Positions 1 to 5,646 of a stretch of 6,646 nt of DNA are shown piece by piece. The translations under genes were made by a program, and so were the position numbers. Each line of letters begins with the position of its first letter. The stretch's first letter is position 1. The notes beneath the pieces are model-generated. The model did no database searches. It saw only the letters and a program-made list of their open reading frames with translations, and was not told the DNA's origin. Source of the DNA: Dehalococcoidia bacterium UBA1141 (lineage in GTDB: Bacteria; Chloroflexota; Dehalococcoidia; Lucifugimonadales; UBA3495); NCBI GenBank assembly GCA_002311385.1, contig DCAE01000143.1, positions 88,282 to 94,927 of the forward strand. Reading direction: 5' to 3'.

Positions 1-7
1 CATCGTT

Positions 8-47
8 GTTGTTTCATCGTTGTTTCAACCAACGCGGCGTTGTTTCA
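8..47. repeat. Cluster of three short direct repeats at the window edge
   Basis: The 9-mer GTTGTTTCA occurs three times, at 8-16, 19-27 and 39-47, with start-to-start distances of 11 and 20 bp. Read on the minus strand the units are GATGAAACAACG-like (GATGAAACAACG, GTTGAAACAACG, then a longer variant). The spacing is irregular and far too short for a CRISPR array, although the GTTGAAAC string superficially resembles a CRISPR repeat end. The cluster lies downstream of the leftmost gene and may continue beyond the window, so its full extent is unknown. Confidence 0.45.
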
Positions 48-110
48 TCCAGCGGGGCTGAATCGAGCCTAGCTGAATCACGGGGACCAGTGCCCTAGGC
101 AAGAGTGCAT

Positions 111-500
111 CTAAGCACCAATTACAGCCACGCCTGGGAGCCATCCTCGCATAAAGGTGTTGAAGGCCAGTTCGGACCAATTGTCCGTTCCGGTTGCCTG
201 TGAAGCGGCGCCGGAAAGTGCTTGTCGCTCCGGCTCGTCTTTCAGTTCCGGCGGCGATTCTTTGGCCTGAATCTCCGGTAAGGACGGTATTCCTTTGGCC
301 TCCTCTAGAAACCCTACGGCATCTCCGGGCAAGTCTCTCAAATAGCCATCGTGGAAACTCCCTAGGTGTTGCCCTTCATAAGAGCAGACTTTCCCTTCGT
401 CAATGAAAGCTCGCGCTTCGCCGGTGGAGTCGTAGATTACATCTTCCAATAGCCATCCAATCGGCCATCCTCCTTTGCTGTAGATGGACTGGGCGCTCAT
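111..500 (-). CDS. Small 4-fold beta flower domain protein
   Basis: This 129-residue protein resembles the 4-fold beta flower family of small all-beta proteins whose molecular function is not established. Residues about 12-68 consist of short repeated strand-turn units of the kind V-x-x-Y/F-x-G-x-x-L/A-x-x-F/I (VIYDSTGEARAFID, then VCSYEGQHLGSFHDGYLRD, then GDAVGFLEE). Residues about 70-100 form a Pro/Glu/Ala-rich, probably disordered linker. A short motif, WSELAFNTFM (about 108-117), resembles the conserved Trp/Phe tail seen after the linker in family members. A further 12 mostly hydrophobic residues follow, which looks longer than usual. There is no signal peptide. The ATG is supported by GGGAGG four bases upstream (505-510). 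The stop is TAG. It has its own upstream gap and seems to be a single-gene unit. The family assignment is from pattern recognition only. Confidence 0.7.
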   Translation of the reverse strand: MSAQSIYSKGGWPIGWLLEDVIYDSTGEARAFIDEGKVCSYEGQHLGSFHDGYLRDLPGDAVGFLEEAKGIPSLPEIQAKESPPELKDEPERQALSGAASQATGTDNWSELAFNTFMRGWLPGVAVIGA

Positions 501-815
501 ATAACCTCCCTGAGTTAGGCTCGGGTCCGGTCAAATTAAATCTCTATGCGTAGGGCTCGCCACTCAGCGATTTATTCAGTGACGGGGAGAAGCGCAAGCA
601 CCAGGCATCGTGGTTTCAATCTCTTTCTATTCTTGCTCTTCTTGGCTACTTCTCTAGCTTGTATTTTTCGTGGGTACTTATCTGGGCTATCTGGCCGAAT
701 TATTTCGTAGGCATTATACGTGGGGCGCACACCAGCAGCAACCTTGCTTAGCACCAGAATAGAAACGGCGTCGGAACACGCAATCCCAAGCAGCCACCCT
801 GACGGCGCACACTAA
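501..815. other. Intergenic stretch without a convincing gene
   Basis: This 315-bp stretch separates the terminator of the pilin gene from the beta flower gene. A minus-strand frame, open from about 811 to 572, encodes a lysine/arginine-rich peptide (a 60-residue version begins with GTG at 754), but that start has no Shine-Dalgarno sequence, the peptide matches no family I recognise and nothing else supports translation. A TTTAAT at 535-540 on the minus strand could be the -10 element for the beta flower gene, 34 bp before its ATG, but no matching -35 is seen. Nothing resembling an RNA gene was recognised. Confidence 0.5.
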
Positions 816-852
816 AAAACCCTGCCTCCAGAGTCTCTGGAGGCAGGGTTTT
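816..852 (-). terminator. Strong palindromic intrinsic terminator of the pilin gene
   Basis: The sequence is a perfect inverted repeat with 18-bp arms around a single central base at 834; the G+C core CCCTGCCTCCAGAG pairs with CTCTGGAGGCAGGG. On the minus strand the stem is followed by a run of six T (820-815 region), the classic intrinsic terminator form, 32 bp after the pilin stop codon. On the plus strand it is followed by four T, so it could also stop antisense transcription. The few central pairs must open to form a loop. Confidence 0.92.
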
Positions 853-883
853 ATTCACTCGTAATCCTTAAGTTAGACGCGGG

Positions 884-1759
884 TTAGGGATATACTCCAT
901 CCTGGTACCCGCGGGTGTCCACGCTGCCGTCTTCGGAGTTGGTGACCTGCCCCGTGGTCGCGTCAATCACGCGGAAGGAATCACCGTTACTGGGCAGGAA
1001 GTACAGCAAGCTCTGTGCTGCGCCACTGTCTCTTACATACCAGCTATAAGAACCGCTGATGGAGACACCACCGTTGTCCGGCGATGCCGATTCCGGCACT
1101 GCCTGTAGAAGGCCGGCTTTGACCAATAGTGTGAAATCTATGAAGTAGTCTCTGCTGTCAACGGCATGGTCTACGGCCTGGAATTTCACCTTATCCACAT
1201 ACCAGCCAGAAGATCCTCCGGAGATGGCATTGGCGCTGCTTCCGTCTGAAGACAGAGCCGAAATGCTGGAATTGGTTCGAGCTGGATCCAGGGTTTCCAA
1301 TTCACCGTTTAGCCGGTCTTCCCCGGCATTGGTCACCACCGACTGTCCATCGCCGCCCAGGGTCCGGTTGCCGTCTCCGTTACCGTCTCTCCATTTCGGC
1401 TCACCGCCGCGGGTGCCTCGAACCGGATTGAAATCTACGATTAGGTTATCCATGGTCTGTGCGCCGGTCACCTGCTGCTGGCTATTGGAATCAAGGACCG
1501 GGTCTCCGTTTCCATCTACCTGAATTGTTTGTGTCCACTTGTCGGGAGTTCCAGTGGTCTTGGTGTTGCCCATCAAAGGGAACTGGCGCTGTCCAAGGTA
1601 GCGTATGTTATCGGCGGCGGTGAAGTATGAATCAACCGCAGTCTGAATCATAGCCCTGTCTTGCGCATAGGATTTCTCCCTTGTCTTACCCAACTGGTTG
1701 TTGACCATGGGCACGGCGACGGCAGCCATGACGCCCATAATGGCGACCACCGTGACCAT
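884..1759 (-). CDS. Type IV pilin-like pseudopilin, open part after an amber codon at Glu5
   Basis: This 291-codon frame is the body of a type IV pilin or type II secretion pseudopilin, which would be anchored in the inner membrane and assembled into a (pseudo)pilus. Its first residues, MVTVVAIMGVMAAVAVP, are the typical hydrophobic N-terminal helix from mature residue 6 onward, followed by an amphipathic helix rich in charged residues (NNQLGKTREKSYAQ). The rest is a large soluble domain with Asp/Asn/Gly loops: DGNGDP at 82-87 and DGNGDG at 125-130, the latter of DxNxDG type and possibly calcium-binding, and several Gly/Ser stretches. The leader and mature residues 1-4 are encoded just upstream in the same frame, but the Glu5 codon is TAG. 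Started at this ATG, the product would lack the leader and cleavage site and should not be processed. The stop is TAA, followed by a strong terminator. No other pilus gene is in the window. The gene may be a recent pseudogene, carry a sequencing error, or be read through. Confidence 0.8.
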   Translation of the reverse strand: MVTVVAIMGVMAAVAVPMVNNQLGKTREKSYAQDRAMIQTAVDSYFTAADNIRYLGQRQFPLMGNTKTTGTPDKWTQTIQVDGNGDPVLDSNSQQQVTGAQTMDNLIVDFNPVRGTRGGEPKWRDGNGDGNRTLGGDGQSVVTNAGEDRLNGELETLDPARTNSSISALSSDGSSANAISGGSSGWYVDKVKFQAVDHAVDSRDYFIDFTLLVKAGLLQAVPESASPDNGGVSISGSYSWYVRDSGAAQSLLYFLPSNGDSFRVIDATTGQVTNSEDGSVDTRGYQDGVYP

Positions 1760-1825
1760 CTACACTAGGGTGAACCCGTGTTCCCTCTTTAGAATCCTGT
1801 TTATGCGTGAAAGCAACCGCTTCAT
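1760..1825 (-). other. Prepilin leader and cleavage site, separated by an in-frame TAG
   Basis: In the same frame as the pseudopilin body, an ATG at 1825-1823 begins the leader MKRLLSRINRILKREHG, followed by FTLV and then TAG (1762-1760), directly abutting the ATG at 1759. This is a classic type III prepilin signal: a basic leader ending in Gly at -1, Phe at +1, then T-L-V and the position normally held by Glu5. GAG to TAG is one substitution. AAGAGG lies five bases before the ATG, so ribosomes probably initiate here. Leader and body together give 313 codons, a coherent full-length gene apart from this one codon. Confidence 0.85.
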
Positions 1826-1876
1826 GATGCCCTCTTTGGGTAAATTATCCGGTTTTCCCTTTGTTGAACTGGGACT

Positions 1877-1905
1877 AGTATAGGAGGGCCGAGCCCTGGG
1901 GTAAC
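1877..1905 (-). promoter_or_regulatory. Possible weak promoter of the pilin gene
   Basis: On the minus strand TATACT (1882-1877) is a five-of-six match to the -10 consensus, 17 bp after GTTACC (1905-1900), a poor -35 with three matches. It lies about 50 bp before the prepilin ATG. A second -10-like GATAAT lies closer to the gene but has no usable -35. The spacer contains a short inverted repeat, AGGGC-CGA-GCCCT (1885-1897 on the plus strand). Confidence 0.3.
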
Positions 1906-2049
1906 CACTCTTTAGGGTGAAAAAAGGGTTAGTTCTTGTGGGTTAGGCATTTGCGATGACTATATCCGTTTCATAGCGGCTAAGAAAAAGGACCAGCACC
2001 TGTGGGATTTTTCCTCCTGAAGACCCGCTAGTAAGACGGAACCGCAACA

Positions 2050-2517
2050 TCAGTTACCTGCCTCTAAAATTTCTTTCAGCTTCGCGATGTCAGCATCCAT
2101 CTGTCTCTTTGCGCTGTGGACCACCAAGGGTTCGGTCATCTTGAAGATGCCTGTTAGTTCAGCCTCCACCGTCATATTAACCCTGGTGGCGTCAACACTT
2201 CCTTCTTGGGTTACTCCTTCCGGGCTAACACTCTCCAGACTATAGTAAGCGCGCATGGGAATCGGGCCCGAGGTGCTTTTGAAGCCTAATTTGGATTCGG
2301 GGTCGAAATCGGTGATGGTGAAGGATGTCTCCATATTCCGGCCCAAGAGACGACGGATTTCCCTTAGGTTGGTCCCGATGCCCACGGGGCCGTCGGATGT
2401 TTGTTGAACTTCTAGAAGTTCCGATTGCCATTCCATTCCCTTCGCTATATCCGCCAGATAGGCGAACACCGCATCGATAGGACGGTTGATTACCAGGGAC
2501 GATTCGGCTCGGGCCAC
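2050..2517 (-). CDS. SRPBCC family protein (polyketide cyclase/START-like)
   Basis: This 155-residue cytoplasmic protein resembles the SRPBCC helix-grip fold, whose members bind hydrophobic ligands in a deep cavity. The N-terminal strand and first helices (residues about 5-31, with INRPIDAVFAYLADI and the following EWQ) match the usual 'I-xx-P-xx-VF-x-Y-L-x-D-xx-xx-xW' opening of polyketide-cyclase-like members. A GIGTNLREIRRLLGR strand-turn (46-60) and antiparallel strands follow. The C-terminal amphipathic helix runs from about 127 to 153. Length is normal for the family. The start codon is GTG, fixed by AGGAGG five bases upstream, the strongest ribosome site in the window. It sits 64 bp after the hydrolase gene and is likely the last gene of that operon. 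No catalytic residue identifies a reaction and the ligand cannot be predicted. Stop is TGA. Confidence 0.85.
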   Translation of the reverse strand: MARAESSLVINRPIDAVFAYLADIAKGMEWQSELLEVQQTSDGPVGIGTNLREIRRLLGRNMETSFTITDFDPESKLGFKSTSGPIPMRAYYSLESVSPEGVTQEGSVDATRVNMTVEAELTGIFKMTEPLVVHSAKRQMDADIAKLKEILEAGN

Positions 2518-2522
2518 CGGGG

Positions 2523-2528
2523 CCTCCT
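2523..2528 (-). promoter_or_regulatory. Consensus Shine-Dalgarno fixing a GTG start
   Basis: AGGAGG, a full match to the anti-Shine-Dalgarno complement, lies five bases before the GTG at 2517-2515. It decides the start of the SRPBCC gene and suggests that this last gene of the operon is translated efficiently and independently of the preceding hydrolase gene. Confidence 0.85.
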
Positions 2529-2581
2529 AAAATAACGTAACGCTTAGAACGTAAAACTCGGTAGGAAATCGCTTGGCTGCG

Positions 2582-4399
2582 CTACAAGGCGAGAGCGTAG
2601 CAGGCCCGGCGAGGATCGCCGCTGGTGCTGAGAACGCCGGTCTCCGGGTCCCGCTTGGTAACCGTGGCTCCCATGCCGCAATTGACCGCACGCTGTATCT
2701 TGTGGCCCAATGCCCGCAACGCCTCGGCAGTGGTCTCTGGGAATCCATCTTCCAGGTCCAGACGCCCAGGAAAGTATTCATGCGGGTAGAAGGAGTTTGA
2801 GACGCTCTGGCTGGCAAACCTGGGAGCCTCAACCGCCTCTTGTGGGTTCATTCCAAAGACAAGAACGTTCAGGATAATTTGCAGGTTGGCCTGGGCTTGA
2901 TTGTCCCCGCCGGGGCAGCCGATGGTCATGGCGGGCTGACCGTCTTTGCTGACGATGTAATTGATTAGGGTCGTCCTAGGACGTTTGCCGGGCTCCACCA
3001 CGTTGGGGTGGCCCGGAGTGCAGTTGAACATCTCTATTCGGGTACTGAGAGCGCAACCCAGTTCAGGGAAGAAGGCTGATTTGGCAAATGCGCCGCCGCT
3101 GATGGTTCCGCATACCATGTTGCCATCGTTGTCCATGGCCGAGACGTGGGTGGTGCCACCATCGTCGCCGCCCCCACCGCTACTACCGGACCCCGAAGCC
3201 ACGGGTGCCTCTGTGGATACAACTGGGGAAGCCGAGCCGTTCTTGGAGAACTGGGAAAGGTCGCCATAGGCAGGTACTTCAGGATGAGCCTTGTCTTGAT
3301 TAATCAGACTGGCCCTTTGTGCTCCATACTCCTTAGAAAGCAATGCTTGGATCGGGATAGTGGAAAAGTCCGGGTCTCCGTAATAGGCTTCCCGGTCGGC
3401 GAAGGTCAACTTCAAGGACTCGGTCACCGTGTGAATGTATTTCGGTGTGTTGTGGCCCATACTGCGCAGGTCGAATTTCTCCAGGATATTTAGGGCTTGC
3501 ATCAACATTGGCCCTTGGGTCCAAGTATCCTGGCCCAATATTTCATAACCCCTGAAAGTGGTCTTGACCGGCTCCTCGTACTGGGATTTATATGCCGCCA
3601 AGTCCTCCATGGTCAGGATGCCACCCACTCGTTGGGCGCATTCCACGATGGTTGACGCTATGTTGCCTTGGTAAAAAGCGTGGCGGGCGAACTTTAACCC
3701 CTCCGCTCTATCACCGCCATGACCGTTAGTGGGCAACATGCCTTTCAAGGTGGCGGCCAAGCCCGGCTGAACCAACAGGGATGCGGGACGGGGTATCTGG
3801 CCGTCTTGATAGAAGATTTCTCTGCCTCCCGGCGGGTAGTTTCCGAACTGTTCCAAGGTTGCGGGAGATTTGAGACGTTCCAGCATATATTCGTAATTGG
3901 GTATGCCATGCTCGGCATATTGGATGGCGGGGGCCAGAATCTCTTCGATTGGCTTTGTGCCGTATCTCTCAAGCAGTGAGATGAACGCATCAACCACCCC
4001 CGGCACGGTGAAGGAGAAGTGGGCCCGGTTTCCCGGCCCCGTGGGTATGCGTTCCAGACCCCTGGAAGTGTAGAAATCAGCTGTCGCCTTGGCCGGAGCG
4101 ACCCCTTGGCCGCTAAGGGAGAGCAGGTCGCCACTGGCGGCGTGATACAGCATGAACACACCCTCGGCGGCTAGGGAATAGGAGGCGATGGGCTCAATCA
4201 CTGCCGCGGCGAAGCTCGCAGCCACAGCGGCGTCAAAGGCGTTGCCGCCGGTGAGCATCATCCTCATCCCGGCCATGGAGGTGAGGTAGTGACCGCTGGA
4301 GATTACCCCGGTGGTCGAGTGGACCACCGGCCGCCCCGTGGGTGGGAGAACCACGTCCCCCTGCTCTAGCTCGTAGCTGGTTGCTTGTCCGGCCATCAT
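2582..4399 (-). CDS. Gamma-glutamyltransferase-family Ntn-hydrolase, divergent active site
   Basis: This 605-residue protein has the full gamma-glutamyltransferase (GGT) fold, a self-cleaving N-terminal nucleophile hydrolase. Visible hallmarks are GGNAFDAAVAA (51-61), APAKAT (101-106), TVPGVVDAF (131-139), the TTH nucleophile motif with Thr416, GKRPRTTL (471-478) and PGGD (496-499). Cleavage before Thr416 would give a 415-residue large and a 190-residue small subunit; the latter is the normal size. By recalled alignment, residues that bind the gamma-glutamyl group in the E. coli enzyme are replaced: Arg114 by Gln98, Asn411 by Ser434, Gln430 by Arg454, Asp433 by Met457, and the Ser462-Ser463 pair by Thr476-Thr477. 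It is therefore probably not a glutathione hydrolase; another amide or acyl substrate is more likely. A Gly/Ser/Asp-rich stretch (about 402-415) precedes Thr416. There is no signal peptide, so it is probably cytoplasmic. Two ATGs are adjacent; GGAG (4406-4403) lies six bases from the second, which is the better start. Stop TAG. Confidence 0.9.
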   Translation of the reverse strand: MMAGQATSYELEQGDVVLPPTGRPVVHSTTGVISSGHYLTSMAGMRMMLTGGNAFDAAVAASFAAAVIEPIASYSLAAEGVFMLYHAASGDLLSLSGQGVAPAKATADFYTSRGLERIPTGPGNRAHFSFTVPGVVDAFISLLERYGTKPIEEILAPAIQYAEHGIPNYEYMLERLKSPATLEQFGNYPPGGREIFYQDGQIPRPASLLVQPGLAATLKGMLPTNGHGGDRAEGLKFARHAFYQGNIASTIVECAQRVGGILTMEDLAAYKSQYEEPVKTTFRGYEILGQDTWTQGPMLMQALNILEKFDLRSMGHNTPKYIHTVTESLKLTFADREAYYGDPDFSTIPIQALLSKEYGAQRASLINQDKAHPEVPAYGDLSQFSKNGSASPVVSTEAPVASGSGSSGGGGDDGGTTHVSAMDNDGNMVCGTISGGAFAKSAFFPELGCALSTRIEMFNCTPGHPNVVEPGKRPRTTLINYIVSKDGQPAMTIGCPGGDNQAQANLQIILNVLVFGMNPQEAVEAPRFASQSVSNSFYPHEYFPGRLDLEDGFPETTAEALRALGHKIQRAVNCGMGATVTKRDPETGVLSTSGDPRRACYALAL

Positions 4400-4445
4400 A
4401 TTCTCCGAATCTTAGCTATTTTTAGATTGTTTGATCCAAGTCAGG

Positions 4446-5495
4446 CTATCCGCAAGCCAAAGCATAAATCTGGCTCGCCTCTTGCGGCAACGGGTGAGCG
4501 GCCCAAGTTTGGCCACTATCGAGACTCCCGAAGACCTCCCCGTCCATCGAAGCACAGAACATGGTGCTGGGTTTGCGCTCGTCGAAGGCCAACCCAAACA
4601 GGGTGCTGCGGGCCTGCACGCCCATGTCGATGCGCTCCCAATTTGTGCCACCGTCCTGGCTACGGAACAAGACACCGGAGTCGCTCCTGAAATTGGGTCC
4701 GCCGGATACCCAGATAGTCTTGGGGTCGCCTGGAACCTCCCGGATGCTACGGCAATAGGTCTGACCTTTTTCGTTCAGGGCCTCGATTCCGCCTCGAATC
4801 CAATGGTCACCGTGGTCTTCGCTGCGAAATAGGCCAGCCCGAGCGATGGCGAAGATGTTTCCCGGCCGGAAACTGCTGGCCAAAACACCGTGCATGTCCA
4901 CCGGGTCGTCGTTGATGTATTGGCCGTGGCTCAGATTTTCCCAATTTTCGCCACCGTCCAGCGAACGAATGATTCCTCCAACCTCGATTGCGCCGTAGAC
5001 CTCGTCGGGGTCCGAAGAACTGATGGACATCATCAATATTCGCTTGGCCAGGTTGGCGCCTGGGCCAATAGTGACCTCCGGAAAGCGTACGCTAACGGGC
5101 AATTGCTCCCACCGTTCGCCACCGTCGTCGCTCCGGTAAATCTCCGCGCCCTCATACCCTGCGTATACAACATCGGAGGTCCTGGGATGGAACAGAATCG
5201 ACCACACGGGAAGGCCGTGGTCGGGCACGTTCAGTTTTTCCCAATGCTCGCCGTGATCATCGGTGCGGTAGGGGCCGAATTGGGTGCCTATAATGACCGT
5301 TTCCGGCCTTTGTGGGTGAACAGTTATCGCACGAATGGCAGCTCCCTCGGGAAGGCCGTTGCCCAACAGTTGCCATTGATTCTCTCCCACCCCCATGCGA
5401 TACAGGCCGCTCATAACAGGCCTACCGGGTGCGGATTCGCCTGCCAATCCTGCGTATACGAATGTTTTCTTGTCGCCATTTGTGGTGGTCGTCAT
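4446..5495 (-). CDS. Asp-box (BNR-like) beta-propeller protein
   Basis: Six Asp-box motifs (S/T-x-D-x-G-x-x-W) recur at residues about 78, 122, 178, 225, 279 and 324: TDDHGEHW, SDDGGERW, SLDGGENW, SEDHGDHW, SQDGGTNW and SLDSGQTW. The spacing of 44-56 residues is the blade length of sialidase- and sortilin-like propellers, and a degenerate unit (GLYRMGVGENQWQLL) near residue 36 suggests a seventh blade. No sialidase arginine triad or other catalytic set was recognised, so a binding or scaffold role is more likely than glycosidase activity. Asp-box proteins are often exported, yet no signal peptide or membrane segment is seen. The frame also has a GTG at 5513, but the ATG at 5495 is preferred because GAGG (5507-5504) lies eight bases before it, giving 349 residues. 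It is the first gene of a probable operon with the hydrolase, whose start is 46 bp downstream. Partner and ligand are unknown. Stop TAG. Confidence 0.85.
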   Translation of the reverse strand: MTTTTNGDKKTFVYAGLAGESAPGRPVMSGLYRMGVGENQWQLLGNGLPEGAAIRAITVHPQRPETVIIGTQFGPYRTDDHGEHWEKLNVPDHGLPVWSILFHPRTSDVVYAGYEGAEIYRSDDGGERWEQLPVSVRFPEVTIGPGANLAKRILMMSISSSDPDEVYGAIEVGGIIRSLDGGENWENLSHGQYINDDPVDMHGVLASSFRPGNIFAIARAGLFRSEDHGDHWIRGGIEALNEKGQTYCRSIREVPGDPKTIWVSGGPNFRSDSGVLFRSQDGGTNWERIDMGVQARSTLFGLAFDERKPSTMFCASMDGEVFGSLDSGQTWAAHPLPQEASQIYALACG

Positions 5496-5556
5496 CTCTG
5501 TCACCTCATGCACATTTTATATGCCATTTCGCCGCCTGAGCTTCCGCAGTTCGACC

Positions 5557-5600
5557 AAAGGACTTTGACGGTTCAGCCGAAAGTCTGAGCAATGTCCTTT
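5557..5600 (-). promoter_or_regulatory. Operon leader with overlapping alternative hairpins
   Basis: Two inverted repeats overlap here. The inner one pairs GACTTT with AAAGTC (5561-5566 and 5580-5585) and continues as CGG/CCG around a five-base loop with a two-base bulge. The outer one pairs AAAGGAC with GTCCTTT (5557-5563 and 5594-5600). They share the bases around 5561-5563, so each pairing competes with the other. The element lies between the candidate promoter and the propeller start, inside the presumed 5' untranslated leader. There is no T-run directly after it, so it is not a terminator. Any regulatory role is inference. Confidence 0.4.
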
Positions 5601-5617
5601 AGCCAGCGGATAGGGCA

Positions 5618-5646
5618 ATTCCACCATAGCGGAAATAGCTTGTCAA
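5618..5646 (-). promoter_or_regulatory. Sigma-70-type promoter candidate for the propeller-hydrolase-SRPBCC operon
   Basis: On the minus strand a perfect -35 TTGACA (5646-5641) is followed after exactly 17 bp by TGGAAT (5623-5618), a four-of-six -10, preceded by TG one base upstream as in extended -10 promoters. It would give a leader of roughly 115 bases before the preferred ATG at 5495. It is the best promoter match seen in the window, and its place in the largest gap fits an operon start. Confidence 0.55.

Noticed and set aside
8..47. CRISPR array suggested by GTTGAAAC-like strings
   Set aside because: Repeats are only 9-12 bp, spacing is 11 and 20 bp, and no cas gene is present.
572..754. 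Minus-strand open frame of 60 codons, Lys/Arg-rich
   Set aside because: GTG start without a Shine-Dalgarno sequence, no recognisable family and no operon context; described only as part of the intergenic stretch.
884..1825. Genome-wide recoding of TAG as an explanation of the amber codon
   Set aside because: The hydrolase, propeller and beta flower genes end in TAG at family-appropriate positions; reading through the hydrolase TAG would run out of frame into the SRPBCC gene.
1915..2049. T-runs (around 1920-1925 and 1984-1989, minus strand) as an operon terminator after the SRPBCC gene
   Set aside because: No stable GC-rich stem precedes either T-run.
3745..4161. Long minus-strand open frame inside the hydrolase gene, in another frame
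   Set aside because: Shadow of the well-supported gamma-glutamyltransferase-like gene; biased Pro/Arg/Ser composition typical of an out-of-frame reading.
5513..5525. TATAAAAT on the minus strand as a promoter -10 for the propeller gene
   Set aside because: It abuts the GTG alternative start and would leave almost no leader before the Shine-Dalgarno; no -35 at suitable spacing. The TTGACA promoter farther upstream is better.
4890..5588. Plus-strand open frame of 232 codons
   Set aside because: Lies antisense to the Asp-box propeller gene, whose six motifs show that the minus strand is the coding one; the plus-strand protein has no coherent features.
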